From: Zipacnadum sp036504235
GTDB taxonomy: Bacteria; Armatimonadota; Zipacnadia; Zipacnadales; Zipacnadaceae
NCBI GenBank assembly: GCA_036504235.1
Contig: DASXVN010000021.1
Location: 8,845-72,844 of the forward strand
Direction: 5' to 3'
Length of the DNA stretch: 64,000 bases
The translations under genes and the position numbers were made by a program. The notes below the pieces were generated by a model, which made no database searches, was not told the DNA's origin, and saw only the letters and a list, made by a program, of their open reading frames with translations. Positions 7,727 through 16,710 of this stretch are shown here, in pieces; the stretch's first letter is position 1, and each line of letters begins with the position of its first letter.

Positions 7727-10027
7727 ATGCGTATTTGTCTAGGTTTACTGATGGCCCTGCTGGGATTGGCGTCCGGCTGCGCTAAAGCCGCGATTCCTCA
7801 GGCCACCGCGCCGGTGGCGGCGCAAACGGGTGCAGTGCCGCAAATTGCGTCCCTGAAGTGGGAGCAGCGTTCGGACTGGACTAATGTCAAGACTCTGGGT
7901 GCCAAGGGCGACGGGGTAGCCGATGACACCGCTGCCATCCAGAAGGCTTTCGACCGCCTCAACGACGGCGACAACATGACGACGGCGCTGCACAATCGCG
8001 TGGTCTACTTCCCCGCCGGCAAGTACCGGATCACCAGCACGCTGAACATCACCAAGTCGGTCGGCGCGTGGGTGGTAGGCTGCGGCCGCGACACCGTGCT
8101 GCTCTGGGACGGACCGGAAAATGGCACGATGTACCTGAGCAACGGCGCGACCTACTGCCGCTATGAGGGGATCACCTGGGACGGCCAGGGCCGGGCCGCG
8201 GTCGGCGTGGAGCATTCCTCCCAATCGTACTACGAAACCAACCTGCGCTATCAAGACTGCGCCTTTATCGGGCTCCGTGAGCACGGCGTCGTTGCCGGCC
8301 GCGGCAAAGAGAAAGTGGCAAGCGCCGAGATCTGGTTCCGCAACTGCGTCTTCCGAGACTGCGGCGCCGCAACCTCCTATTACAACTTCAATGACGGCGA
8401 CAATGTTTACGACGGGTGCGAGTTTGTAGACTGCGGCATCGGAATCAACAGCGCCACCGGCATCTTCTACGCGCGCGCCTGCCACTTCTTGCGCAGCACC
8501 AAGGCGGATGTGTTCCAGGGCACCTCCCAGCACGCCAGCTCGATACGCCTGTGCACCTCCCAGGGATCCCGCCGGTTCTATGAGACGGGAGTCGGGGCGC
8601 ACCTGTCCATGAAGCTCCAGGACTGCCGCGTGGACGGCTGGACCGCTCCCGACGGCGCCATTTCCCTCGGCGAGCGCGGCCCGACCACCATCTTCGACTG
8701 CGTCTTCACCAATCCCCCCAATCAGGCGGCGCCGATTCGCCTGGCCAACCCGGCGGGCATTCAGCAGCTTCTCGTGCTCTGCAACAACACCAGCGCGCAG
8801 ACCACGAGCCTGGTGGACAAGGGACCCAACTCTCGCGTCACCGAGGTGCCGGCGGGCAAGCGGTCGCCGCTCCTCACCAGCGCGGACCAGAGCTTCACGA
8901 TGGAGAGCGTTCCGCCGGCGGGCAAGATCTTCGACGCGGTGCGCGACTTCGGCGCCAAGGGGGACTCCTCCACCGACGACAGCAACGCGCTGCAGAGCGC
9001 GATAGACGCCGCCCGCGCGGCCGGTCACGGAGCGATTGTGTACCTCCCCAGCGGCCAGTACCTTCTCACCCGGACGTTGCAGGTGACGGGCAGCGACTAC
9101 CGAATCAGCGGCACCGGTTTTCGCACCCAACTGCTGTGGGCCGGGCCTAAGGACGGCGAAGCGGTCCTGGTCCACAATCCCCAGGGACTGACCCTGGAGC
9201 ACTTCCAGCTGGAGGGCCCCAACGAGGCGGTCCGTATCCACCAGACCTGCGATCCCGGCGCGTCCTCGGTCTACTACGACGGCGTCTACACCAACGGCTG
9301 CGATGAGGCCTCGACCAACGTCAAAGGCCTGTGGTGTGAGCGGCTGCCCGCCGGCGCGGTGGTGAAGATAGGCCATTTCATCGGCAATATCCATCTCGAT
9401 GATTGTGGCCCGGCGCGGGTGCTGTGCGCCATCTCCTATTACAGCCTGTGGCTGTACGGCGACAAGCAGCCCCAGACCGGCCTCGCCGGTTTCATGTTCC
9501 ATAACGACGACGCCCACAACTACGCGCTCGACGTGCGGGACAACCAGAGCGTGCTGGTCGCCGACTTCTACTCGGAGGCCAACAAGCGCTACCTGCTGGC
9601 CGAGGGCAAAGAGGGGCAGCCCGCCGGACGCATCACCATCGGCGGGTCGAAGATGTGCACCACCGACGATGAGGCGGTCACCATCCGCAACTATCAAGGC
9701 CGCATCTTCCTCGGGGGCGGAAACGCCCAAAACGGGAGCCATGAGGACCAGCCCGTCCTCCTCGTGCAGGAAGGCACGCGTCCGGTGGACTTCCTCCTGG
9801 TCGGTCAGGCTTGGTGGATAGTGCCGCCGACCACGAAGTTCGGCCCGGGGATGCGCCTGGGGATGATCGAGAACCTGCTGACGGCGAACAAGTACCCGGA
9901 ATACGCGCAAAAGTCTCTGCCTAACCAGACTACCCCGACCACCCAGGCGGCGCTGATCGCGGCGCTTGACGACTTCCGGGAGCTGGCGGGGGCGTACCTG
10001 CAGGACTTCTTCGTGGCGAACAAGTAG
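7727..10027 (+). CDS. Exported pectate-lyase-superfamily protein, paralogue 2
   Basis: The product is 766 aa and is colinear with 5235-7505. It has a signal peptide (about 1-23; ASGCAKAA allows lipoprotein or type I processing), a slightly longer Ala-rich linker, and two Pectate_lyase_3 domains starting near residues 47 (VKTLGAKGDGVADDTAAIQ) and 405 (RDFGAKGDSSTDDSNALQ). Blocks such as KEKVASAEIWFRNC and EGTRPVDFLLVGQAWW are shared with paralogue 1, with diverged stretches between. AAAAGGAG lies nine bases before the ATG, and a short inverted repeat (CCGGTC/GACCGG, 7686-7707) sits in the leader. The stop is only 8 bases from the stop of the convergent decarboxylase gene. Confidence 0.85.
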   Translation: MRICLGLLMALLGLASGCAKAAIPQATAPVAAQTGAVPQIASLKWEQRSDWTNVKTLGAKGDGVADDTAAIQKAFDRLNDGDNMTTALHNRVVYFPAGKYRITSTLNITKSVGAWVVGCGRDTVLLWDGPENGTMYLSNGATYCRYEGITWDGQGRAAVGVEHSSQSYYETNLRYQDCAFIGLREHGVVAGRGKEKVASAEIWFRNCVFRDCGAATSYYNFNDGDNVYDGCEFVDCGIGINSATGIFYARACHFLRSTKADVFQGTSQHASSIRLCTSQGSRRFYETGVGAHLSMKLQDCRVDGWTAPDGAISLGERGPTTIFDCVFTNPPNQAAPIRLANPAGIQQLLVLCNNTSAQTTSLVDKGPNSRVTEVPAGKRSPLLTSADQSFTMESVPPAGKIFDAVRDFGAKGDSSTDDSNALQSAIDAARAAGHGAIVYLPSGQYLLTRTLQVTGSDYRISGTGFRTQLLWAGPKDGEAVLVHNPQGLTLEHFQLEGPNEAVRIHQTCDPGASSVYYDGVYTNGCDEASTNVKGLWCERLPAGAVVKIGHFIGNIHLDDCGPARVLCAISYYSLWLYGDKQPQTGLAGFMFHNDDAHNYALDVRDNQSVLVADFYSEANKRYLLAEGKEGQPAGRITIGGSKMCTTDDEAVTIRNYQGRIFLGGGNAQNGSHEDQPVLLVQEGTRPVDFLLVGQAWWIVPPTTKFGPGMRLGMIENLLTANKYPEYAQKSLPNQTTPTTQAALIAALDDFRELAGAYLQDFFVANK

Positions 10028-10035
10028 CGGAGAAG

Positions 10036-11280
10036 CTAGAGCGTCTGGCCGGCGAGCAGGTCCGAGGGGCCGCGCGCCGGCTGGATGACCCGTACCGCGC
10101 CCCCGTCCACCAGCAACTCGGCGGGGGCGCCGAAGCTCATAAAGCCGACCAGACTCATCGAGAGGCCGTACGCGCCCGCGTTGAAGACGCCCAGCACCTC
10201 GCCCGGCGCGGGGAGCGGCAGCGGGACCGCCTCGCCGAGGACGTCCAGGGGAGTGCAGCAGCGACCGCAGACGCGGAAGGGGCCGGTCGGGGGCGCGGCA
10301 GGGCGGCTGACTATCCGAATCGGGTGCTCAGTGCGCATGAACGCGGGGCGGCTGAAGCCGTGCATCCCGCCGTCGGTGATAACGTAGCCCACCCCGCGCG
10401 ACTGCTTGACGCGCACCACACGGGTCAGGTAGACCCCGGCGTCCGCGACCAGATAGCGGCCCAACTCCACCACCAGACGCACCGGTGCGGGCCACTCCTG
10501 GCGGACGCGCTCCGCCGCCGCCGCGACGACTTCCAGGTCCAACTCCGGGTCATCCGGCGTGTAGGGCACCCCGAAGCCGCCGCCGAAATCCAGGCACTCC
10601 ACGGCGAAGCCCAGGCGCTCAGCCAACTCACGAGCCAGGGACGACACGTGGGCGAAATGCCCGGCGATCCACGCCGCGTCCAGCACCTGACTGGCCGCGT
10701 AGACCTGGAACCCGCCCAGGTAGGCCGCGCGCAGGTCCACCTGCCGGACTTCCTCAACCAGGGTCTCCTCGTCAAAGCCGAACTTGCTGGGGCCGCCGAC
10801 CATGACCTCCGGGGCTTCCGGGCCGGACTCGGTGTTGACCCGCAGCAGCACCCGGACGCGCCGCCCAGCCCGGCGGGCCTCCGTCTCGATCCCGGCCAGT
10901 TCCTGGGCCGACTCGGCGACCAGCGCGTAGACGCCCTGCTCCACCGCGAAAGCGATCTCCTCCGGGGTCTTCACGGGGCCGACCAGGAGGATCTGCTCCG
11001 GCCGGAACCCGGCGCGCACGGCGGTCTGCAGCTCCCCGAGGGAGCTGACCTCCGCGCTCGACCCGGCGCGCGCCAGGACGCCACAGAGGGCGAGGCTGGG
11101 GTTGGGCTTGAGCGAGTAGAAGACCTCGAAGCCCGGCAGGTGCGCCTGCACCCGCCGAAGGTTGGCGCGCACCCGCGCGGCCGAGTAGGCGTACACGGGG
11201 GTCGGGTGTCCCGCGAGGATTTGGTCGAGCGCGAGGCCCTCGATCTGGAACTCGCCGCCCGCCAGGAAGTGCTCCAGCAT
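10036..11280 (-). CDS. PLP-dependent decarboxylase (fold type III, diaminopimelate/ornithine decarboxylase-like)
   Basis: The product is 414 aa, the usual length for this family. Family hallmarks are the PLP lysine in VFYSLKPNPSLAL (Lys near 57), the SSAEVSSLGEL strand, the phosphate-binding CLDFGGGFGVPY (near 232), ELGRYLVADAGVYL, and the catalytic-cysteine region CCTPLD near 340 that corresponds to the CESSD-type motif of DAP decarboxylase. FNAGAYG follows. It should decarboxylate an amino acid or amino-acyl substrate; specificity is not readable from sequence. Enzymes of this shape include LysA and the BtrK and exosortase-associated decarboxylases. It is the last gene of a minus-strand operon, 5 bases after the DUF364-like gene, so a role in a small biosynthetic pathway is more likely than lysine synthesis. 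That last point is inference. Confidence 0.85.
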   Translation of the reverse strand: MLEHFLAGGEFQIEGLALDQILAGHPTPVYAYSAARVRANLRRVQAHLPGFEVFYSLKPNPSLALCGVLARAGSSAEVSSLGELQTAVRAGFRPEQILLVGPVKTPEEIAFAVEQGVYALVAESAQELAGIETEARRAGRRVRVLLRVNTESGPEAPEVMVGGPSKFGFDEETLVEEVRQVDLRAAYLGGFQVYAASQVLDAAWIAGHFAHVSSLARELAERLGFAVECLDFGGGFGVPYTPDDPELDLEVVAAAAERVRQEWPAPVRLVVELGRYLVADAGVYLTRVVRVKQSRGVGYVITDGGMHGFSRPAFMRTEHPIRIVSRPAAPPTGPFRVCGRCCTPLDVLGEAVPLPLPAPGEVLGVFNAGAYGLSMSLVGFMSFGAPAELLVDGGAVRVIQPARGPSDLLAGQTL

Positions 11281-11285
11281 GCGGC

Positions 11286-12095
11286 TCAGCCTTTCCGGTA
11301 GACCTCGACCACGCTGGTCCCCGCGAAGATGTAGAAGGGGAAGTGCTCGGAAACCACGGCGTCCACGCCGAAGCTGCGGCAGTATTCCTCGCCGAAGTTC
11401 GCGCCGGTCTCGGCGAAGATCAGGACCCGCGTGCCTCCCTCGGCGGCGGCTTCCATGATCTCCTCGAGCGTGTCGGTGGCCAGCGTCATCCCGGTGATGA
11501 CGGCCAGATCGCTCTCGCGGACCCGCTCATTGGTCACCGAACCGTGCTCGATGGGGACGCCGTTGATGGTCGTGCCGACGATCTCCGGGTCAAAATCAGT
11601 GGCGGCGACGGTGCAGCCCTGGCGGGTGAGGCCCTCCAGCAGATTGCCGAGCACGCCCACATTCACCACGCGCGGCGCGTGCCCGGTGGGATGCGCCTCC
11701 AGGAGCCGGGAGCATTCGTCGAGCAGAATCTGGGTGCGCTCGCCGGTCTTGGCCATCGAGTCGCCCTGCAGCACGAAGCGGGCGGCGGGCGACTTGGGGA
11801 GGGTGTCGTACATGGCGTCGAGCACCGCGATACTCTGCGCGCTCTTCTCGCCGATCACCTCGCGGGCGTCGGCGCCCATCCATTCCTCCGGCAAGACCGT
11901 GTTCTCCGGCGCGTAGCAGGCGCCCTGGCCCATAGTCTGGGCCACGACGAAGGTGTAGCGGAAGGTGCGCTCCAGAGCGTTAGGCCGGAAGAGCAGGCGC
12001 ACCTCCCAGAGGCCGCGGATGGTGAAAGTGTCCGCCGGGAGGCCGGCGGTTTTCTCCAGAAGGTTCGTGCGAAGTCCGGCAAAAATGTCAGTCAC
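11286..12095 (-). CDS. DUF364-like Rossmann-fold protein
   Basis: The product is 269 aa, cytoplasmic, with no signal peptide. The C-terminal half shows a Rossmann-like layout: VVNVGVLGNLLEGL, TVAATDFDPEIVG, SDLAVITGMTLATDTLEEIM and TRVLIFAETGANFG. This resembles the DUF364 'putative heavy-metal chelation' family, whose members are often near metallophore or tetrapyrrole-related genes. The N-terminal half (MGQGACYAPENTVLPEEWMG) resembles the DUF4213-like N-terminal domain often fused to DUF364. It lies 6 bases after the alpha/beta hydrolase and 5 bases before the PLP decarboxylase. The biochemical role is unknown; metal or small-molecule handling is a guess from family and context. Confidence 0.65.
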   Translation of the reverse strand: MTDIFAGLRTNLLEKTAGLPADTFTIRGLWEVRLLFRPNALERTFRYTFVVAQTMGQGACYAPENTVLPEEWMGADAREVIGEKSAQSIAVLDAMYDTLPKSPAARFVLQGDSMAKTGERTQILLDECSRLLEAHPTGHAPRVVNVGVLGNLLEGLTRQGCTVAATDFDPEIVGTTINGVPIEHGSVTNERVRESDLAVITGMTLATDTLEEIMEAAAEGGTRVLIFAETGANFGEEYCRSFGVDAVVSEHFPFYIFAGTSVVEVYRKG

Positions 12096-12101
12096 TTTTG
12101 G

Positions 12102-13004
12102 TCAACTCTCCAGACAAGTAGGCAGCCAGTCCGCAATCGCCGTGGCGAGTTGCGGCTCGAAGCCAAGATAGTTATGTCGCGCGCCGGTCAGGAGGCGCAC
12201 GGTGCAGGAGGGCGCGCCGGTCAGTTCCGCCTGGATGGCCGCGGCGTAGGCGGCGGGCTCGCCGAGGAAGGCCTCCTGGACCGTCCCCAGCACCAGCAGC
12301 ACCGGCACGCGGACCGCGCGCAGTTCCGGGAAGTCCTGGCGGTCCGTCCTGGACATATTGAACATCCCCAGGGCAGAACCCTCCCCGAAGGCGTCAAGAT
12401 AGGTCGCCGCGGAGATCGGCCCGTCGAAGTAGCCGGGCGAGAGAAGCTGCCCGGCACGACCGGCGTCCACCAGTTCCCGCGCCTCCGCCAGGGCCCTCTC
12501 GAAGCCGTCCTCCAGCTTCCAGCGCTGGAGGCCCAGGTCGTCGGAGGGCGACAGCAGGCTCAGGCCCACGACCTCTGCGGGCCGGCTCTGGGTCAGGTAA
12601 TAGGCGGCCTTGATCGCCCCGTGGCTGTGCCCCTGCAACACGACCCGGCGGCTGCCCAGCGACCGGACGAAAGCCAGCGCGGCCTCCAGGTCGAGCACCG
12701 CGTCGGCGAGCAACTCATGCGCCGCGCCCCCCGGCCGGTAGGAGAACCGGCCGGACTGCGGATCGCGGCAGAGCAGGTCGGCGAGGTAATCGTGGCCCCG
12801 GTTGTTGCAGGCCAGGAAGTTGCAGCCCCGGGCGGTGACGGCCTCCCCCACCGCCTCCACGAAGGGATTCTCGTAGAAGTTGCCGGCCAGGCCATGAACA
12901 TGCACCAGCGTGGTCTCGGCCACGCCGGTCGCCGGCGCGGCAAAAAATCCCTCCAGTTCCAGCCCGTCTCCCGTGGTGAATCTGCACAGGGCTCCGCTGA
13001 GCAT
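12102..13004 (-). CDS. Alpha/beta hydrolase
   Basis: The product is 300 aa with no signal peptide. The fold is supported by the oxyanion region LVHVHGLAGNFYENPF, the nucleophile elbow VVLQGHSHGAIKA (Ser near 115, in G-H-S-H-G), the strand VPVLLVLGTVQEAFLG that carries the acid, and the terminal histidine in LLTGARHNYLGFE. The substrate is unknown; an esterase, thioesterase or amidase is possible. AGGAGACC stands nine bases before the ATG. It is the first gene of the operon 13004 to 10036 on the minus strand. Confidence 0.85.
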   Translation of the reverse strand: MLSGALCRFTTGDGLELEGFFAAPATGVAETTLVHVHGLAGNFYENPFVEAVGEAVTARGCNFLACNNRGHDYLADLLCRDPQSGRFSYRPGGAAHELLADAVLDLEAALAFVRSLGSRRVVLQGHSHGAIKAAYYLTQSRPAEVVGLSLLSPSDDLGLQRWKLEDGFERALAEARELVDAGRAGQLLSPGYFDGPISAATYLDAFGEGSALGMFNMSRTDRQDFPELRAVRVPVLLVLGTVQEAFLGEPAAYAAAIQAELTGAPSCTVRLLTGARHNYLGFEPQLATAIADWLPTCLES

Positions 13005-13031
13005 GACGATAGGGTCTCCTTTCGGGCGGGC

Positions 13032-13442
13032 CTAGGTCGGCGCGTTCTCCGGTTCGCCCGGCTCCCCGTGGCCGGTGAGGTGCTGGAGGGTCTGCGCCTC
13101 CTCGTCCTCTTCCTGCATCAGGTGCTCTTCCTCGGTCTCCAGCCGCGCCAGAACCGCCTCGATCTTGGCCAGCATCGCATCCTGTCCGGACAGCACCTGA
13201 TCCTGATTGGCCAGTTGCTTCATCTGATTTGCGTACAGGGCGGCGCCCACTACCGCGTTCACCGCCAGCAGCAGAAGCTGGAGGTCGTTCTCGAGGTTGA
13301 GCAGCAACTCGGGCAACTTGGGCGGGTACAGGGCGCGCAGAATGACGCAGAAGAGCAGGGCGGCCCAGAAGAAGAACATGTTGCCGGTCGCGTTGGCAAT
13401 GATGACGGCCAGCTTCGTGTTGAAATCGTTGAGGCGCTTCAT
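13032..13442 (-). CDS. Small two-helix membrane protein with a C-terminal coiled coil
   Basis: The product is 136 aa. Two hydrophobic helices are clear (about 20-38, NMFFFWAALLFCVILRALY, and about 55-70, LLLLAVNAVVGAALYA). They are followed by a charged heptad-like region (QMKQLANQDQVLSGQDAMLA to LETEEEHLMQEEDEE) and an acidic tail. The layout of two helices, a short loop and a cytoplasmic helix resembles DUF1003 and low-affinity iron permease-like small membrane proteins, but no diagnostic motif was found. CGGAGGA precedes the ATG. It is separated from the hydrolase operon by 27 bases and could be its first gene. Confidence 0.65.
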   Translation of the reverse strand: MKRLNDFNTKLAVIIANATGNMFFFWAALLFCVILRALYPPKLPELLLNLENDLQLLLLAVNAVVGAALYANQMKQLANQDQVLSGQDAMLAKIEAVLARLETEEEHLMQEEDEEAQTLQHLTGHGEPGEPENAPT

Positions 13443-13600
13443 CGTGGGCAGTCCTCCGAGGTCGAGATTGTCGTGGATGCTCGGCCGCTGGAGGTAGATT
13501 CCCCGCGCGCGGCTGTCTCCCTCCCGTGCGCCTGAACCTCGGCGGAGGAAACGACGTCGGTATGACTGTTGACGTTGGATTCATGCGTTAGAAAGGGACG

Positions 13601-13948
13601 ATGAAGATGGAAACCAAAGACTTTCTGGGCGGAGTAGCTGTGGGAGCCGTAGCCGGCGCGATCGCCGCGCTGCTCTTGGCCCCCAAGTCGGGCAAAGAGA
13701 CGCGCGACGAGATCAAGGCGCACCTCGAGGAAATCAAGCACAAGATCGTGACCGAACTGGAGGCCGCCGGCGACTTCACCAAAGCCAAATACGAGGCCGT
13801 GGTCAACGCGGTAGTCGGCCAGTATGAGGACGCCAAGCAGATTACGGCCGAGGAGGCCGCGGATATCCGGGCCACGCTCGAGGAAGGCTTTGAGTCGGTC
13901 AAAGCCACCGTCTGCGAGCAGCGCAACGAGGAGCCGATGGCGACCTAG
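13601..13948 (+). CDS. YtxH-like small membrane-anchored protein
   Basis: The product is 115 aa. The N-terminal glycine/alanine-rich hydrophobic helix FLGGVAVGAVAGAIAALLLA ends in PKSGKETRDEI, the signature of YtxH-type (GvpP-like) proteins, and a long amphipathic helix follows. Family members are small membrane proteins often linked to stress responses; their mechanism is unknown. AAAGGGA lies close to the first ATG at 13601; a second ATG at 13607 is an alternative start. It is divergent from the small membrane protein at 13032-13442 and is followed by a hairpin terminator. Confidence 0.8.
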   Translation: MKMETKDFLGGVAVGAVAGAIAALLLAPKSGKETRDEIKAHLEEIKHKIVTELEAAGDFTKAKYEAVVNAVVGQYEDAKQITAEEAADIRATLEEGFESVKATVCEQRNEEPMAT

Positions 13949-13981
13949 GCCGCCCCCACGCCCGTAACTTCGCATAGAAAT

Positions 13982-14021
13982 GAGCCCCCGGCCCGCCTGT
14001 ACGGGCGATTTCCGGGGGCTC
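13982..14021 (+). terminator. Hairpin terminator after the YtxH-like gene
   Basis: GAGCCCCCGG (13982-13991) pairs perfectly with CCGGGGGCTC (14012-14021) across a 20-base loop. The plus-strand tail is not T-rich (TCTGTGG), so termination efficiency is uncertain. The region lies between convergent genes and could serve either strand. Confidence 0.55.
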
Positions 14022-14052
14022 TCTGTGGGTGGTGGCGTAGGTGCGAGCCGTT

Positions 14053-14310
14053 GTAGGGGCGGAATTTGACCGGTCCGCCGGTCAATCTCCGCCCGCGGCT
14101 ACCGCTAACGGCCCTACCCCCTAACCCCCTCCCTAAAGGGAGGGGGAATTCACCCGCTGGCATCCACGCCGTTCGCCGTTGCCGTCCCCCCCTCTCCCAA
14201 GGTCCGCCGCGGGAGAGGGGCGGGGGGTGAGGTAAGGCTGGCGCGCGCCCTCGCCTTCCGCCTTGGCGCGGGCGGAGATTGCGGGCAGACCCGCAACTTC
14301 CGCCCCTACG
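14053..14310. repeat. Paired hairpin repeat, copy B, with two further palindromes nested inside
   Basis: Unit B1 (14053-14097, apical stem GACCGG/CCGGTC) and inverted unit B2 (14267-14310, apical stem GCGGG/CCCGC) share the arms seen at 262-373 and 45088-45205. Between them lie two perfect inverted repeats: CCCCCTCCCT/AGGGAGGGGG at 14125-14146 and CCCCTCTCCC/GGGAGAGGGG at 14189-14220. The whole 13949-14340 spacer lies between two convergent genes and carries no coding frame that can be supported. Confidence 0.8.
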
Positions 14311-14340
14311 GGAAACGGCGGACAGGCGCCAGCGACGCTC

Positions 14341-16710
14341 TTAGCGCAAAAGCTGCCAATCCACGGTGCCTCCCGCGGGCGGCGCGGCAGAGAATTCGAC
14401 CACGAAGCCGGTCTTGGTCTTGCGCGTCACGGAGTCCAGGGTCATCCAGGAGGGCTGCACGACCAGCGAATACACGGCGTCCGCCTCCGGCTGGGGGAAG
14501 GTGATCGTCACGCGCCGCGCGCCGGCGGCGACCGGGACGGCTATGCCGCGCAGGTTCAGCGCCGGGGTCGCGGTGGCCGAGAGTCCGCTCACCTGCTGCA
14601 AGCCCGCGCTCTGCAGGCTCACCCCCGCGCCATGAATCTCCATGATCCCCGTGTCCGGCCGGACCTGCAATGTGGTGTCGCCGCCGGGGGCGGTGGTCGC
14701 CCAGCGAATCGGCTGCGGCCGGTTGTGGGGCTGCTTGAAGAGCATCGCCTGGTCCACCACGTCGGCGCTGAAGGAGAGCCCCGTCCGGGTAGCGCAACCC
14801 AGCTCAATGCCGGTCAGGAAGGAGGGCTGGCGGTCCTTCTGGCGGGCCGCGTCCTCCAGGCTGTAGGCGCCGCTCAGCGCCAGGGCGCTGGTCATGGCGA
14901 CGCGGGAATAGTTCATGACCGCCACGCCGGCGTCTTCCAGGGTCGTGGGCATCTGGTTGTGGAAGCGCACGCGCAGGCCGGTCGGATTGGCCGGGTCGGG
15001 CCCCACGGCTAGCTCCAGGGGGTCGCCGGGCTGGAAGTCGAAGGGCGTACCCGCGTCGGGACTGGCAGCGATCTTGATGCGGCGCGGGTCGGTGGGCAGC
15101 GAGTACAGCCGGTCCACCCAGCCCTCGCCCACGTTGGTGACCCACGCGCCGGGGGCGATGAGGTACTTGAGCGGGCGCTCGTGATTGTCCCAGGTGTAGC
15201 TCTCGCGGTCAAAGAGCAGCGGCGAGCCGGCGTTGACCGCGGCCCAGCGGATGCGCTCAATGCGGATCGCCTTGGTGCCATCCGGGTTCTCGAGGAACTC
15301 GCGGATCAGGTACCAGCGATAGACGGTTCGCTTGGGGTCAGTAGTCGCGTAGCCCGCCTGGGGATCGGCCGGCATCAGGCACTCGCCGGGATCGGCGACG
15401 GCGAAAAAGCGCCCCACCACGGCCGGCGTCCAACCGCAGTCGGCGGAGCCGATGATGCGCCCGCCGAGCAGGTTCTTGTTGTCCTTGATGAGCGACGGGT
15501 AGGCCTTGCCCCGGTAGGTGTTGATCAGCCCCTTGACCGGATTCCCCTCCCAGGTGGTCACGGCGGGCTTAGTCCCGCGGTAGGCGGCCAGCCGGGTCAG
15601 GTCTACGGTGCGGCCGTCGGGGTCCATTACTGAGGGGTCGGTGAACATCCCGGCCCAGTCGTCGGGCGCGACGATCTTCACCGTGCCGGCGGTGATCCAC
15701 TTCTTCGGGTTCATGTTGATCAGCCCGCGGCAACTGGCGAGCTTCTGGGGGCTCTCGGTGCCCGCGGCGGTGAAGACCACCACGTCGCTGGCGGGATCGC
15801 GCGACTCCACCGTGGAGTGGAAGGACTGGGCGTCGTAGATGGTCTCAGCGTTGTAGATGCAGGCCGCCTCATCCCCGCCGCCGCTGAAGACGTCGCCCTG
15901 GTTGAACAGGGAGGCGCTGATGAGGAAGCAGTCGCCCTGCGCATACTGGCGTCGCGAGACCTGCAGGTCCATGGACTGATTGTTGGCCATGGTGTTGTTC
16001 TCCAGGTAGGCGATGCCGGTGACGTGCTTGTTCCAGACCAGCGCGCCCTTAGCGTGCGCCTCCTGGAAATCGCTGGTGATGAAGGGCAGGTTCTTGTCCC
16101 GATCCCAGCCCACGCTTTTGACCATGAACAGCTCAAAGGGCTGGTCAATGTTGAGCATCTGGCCGACGAAGGCGCCGCGGACGGTGGGCAGGTAGACTCG
16201 CTGGTCGGCGCCGGCGAGGGACGCGGCGACCGTCCACTGGTTGTAGCTGGAGCTGCCCTGGACCACGTTGCTGCGCATCTCCTGGATCTGGTAGATGCCG
16301 TGGCTGGACAGGCCGGTCTCGCCCTCGCGCACATTGATGGTTCGCGACAAGTGCTGCCCGGCCCAGCCGGAGGGGCTGCGCGCGCCGATGCCCGGCACCA
16401 GGAAGTTCTCGTAGCCACGGCGCAGATCGAGCACGGTTACGGTGGCGGGGTCCTCGCGGTCCTGCTGGAAGGCGTTGACCAGCGACCAGTCCTGAGGCGC
16501 GGTCGGGGGAATCACCAGCAGGCCGCCGCCGGCCTTGATGATCGCAGCCGCCGCCTGCTCGTAAGTCGCCTGGGCCTGCGCGGGCGTGGCCATCTCGCCG
16601 TAGTCGCCGAGGTTGTACGTCCCGGTCTCCGCCGCCCAAGTTGCGGCAAGGGGGACGAGCAGCAGCACACAGATCAGCAATTCACACAGGAGCGTCAGGT
16701 TGCGCTTCAT
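14341..16710 (-). CDS. Exported protein of unknown function (789 aa)
   Basis: The ATG at 16710, with GGAGG about six bases upstream, is preferred over an in-frame start at 16755 because it begins directly with a signal peptide (MKRNLTLLCELLICVLLLV to WAAE). No catalytic motif is recognised. The body is rich in short strands with many G, N, D and T turns (VWNKHVTGIAYLENNTMANN, GGRIIGSADCGW), as in beta-helix or tail-spike-like proteins. The last 80 residues (VTITFPQPEADAVYSLVVQP, then GFVVEFSAAPPAGGTVDWQL) resemble the small beta-sandwich that ends many exported hypothetical proteins in this phylum. It is downstream of the pilin-like gene on the same strand but beyond a terminator, so it is probably transcribed separately. 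Confidence 0.7.
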   Translation of the reverse strand: MKRNLTLLCELLICVLLLVPLAATWAAETGTYNLGDYGEMATPAQAQATYEQAAAAIIKAGGGLLVIPPTAPQDWSLVNAFQQDREDPATVTVLDLRRGYENFLVPGIGARSPSGWAGQHLSRTINVREGETGLSSHGIYQIQEMRSNVVQGSSSYNQWTVAASLAGADQRVYLPTVRGAFVGQMLNIDQPFELFMVKSVGWDRDKNLPFITSDFQEAHAKGALVWNKHVTGIAYLENNTMANNQSMDLQVSRRQYAQGDCFLISASLFNQGDVFSGGGDEAACIYNAETIYDAQSFHSTVESRDPASDVVVFTAAGTESPQKLASCRGLINMNPKKWITAGTVKIVAPDDWAGMFTDPSVMDPDGRTVDLTRLAAYRGTKPAVTTWEGNPVKGLINTYRGKAYPSLIKDNKNLLGGRIIGSADCGWTPAVVGRFFAVADPGECLMPADPQAGYATTDPKRTVYRWYLIREFLENPDGTKAIRIERIRWAAVNAGSPLLFDRESYTWDNHERPLKYLIAPGAWVTNVGEGWVDRLYSLPTDPRRIKIAASPDAGTPFDFQPGDPLELAVGPDPANPTGLRVRFHNQMPTTLEDAGVAVMNYSRVAMTSALALSGAYSLEDAARQKDRQPSFLTGIELGCATRTGLSFSADVVDQAMLFKQPHNRPQPIRWATTAPGGDTTLQVRPDTGIMEIHGAGVSLQSAGLQQVSGLSATATPALNLRGIAVPVAAGARRVTITFPQPEADAVYSLVVQPSWMTLDSVTRKTKTGFVVEFSAAPPAGGTVDWQLLR

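Noticed and set aside
7745..9910. 721-codon antisense frame opposite pectate-lyase paralogue 2
   Set aside because: The plus-strand product matches a known superfamily and a neighbouring paralogue; the antisense product matches nothing.
11343..13535. 730-codon plus-strand frame through the minus-strand operon
   Set aside because: It crosses three well-supported genes and has no ribosome-binding site or recognisable domain.
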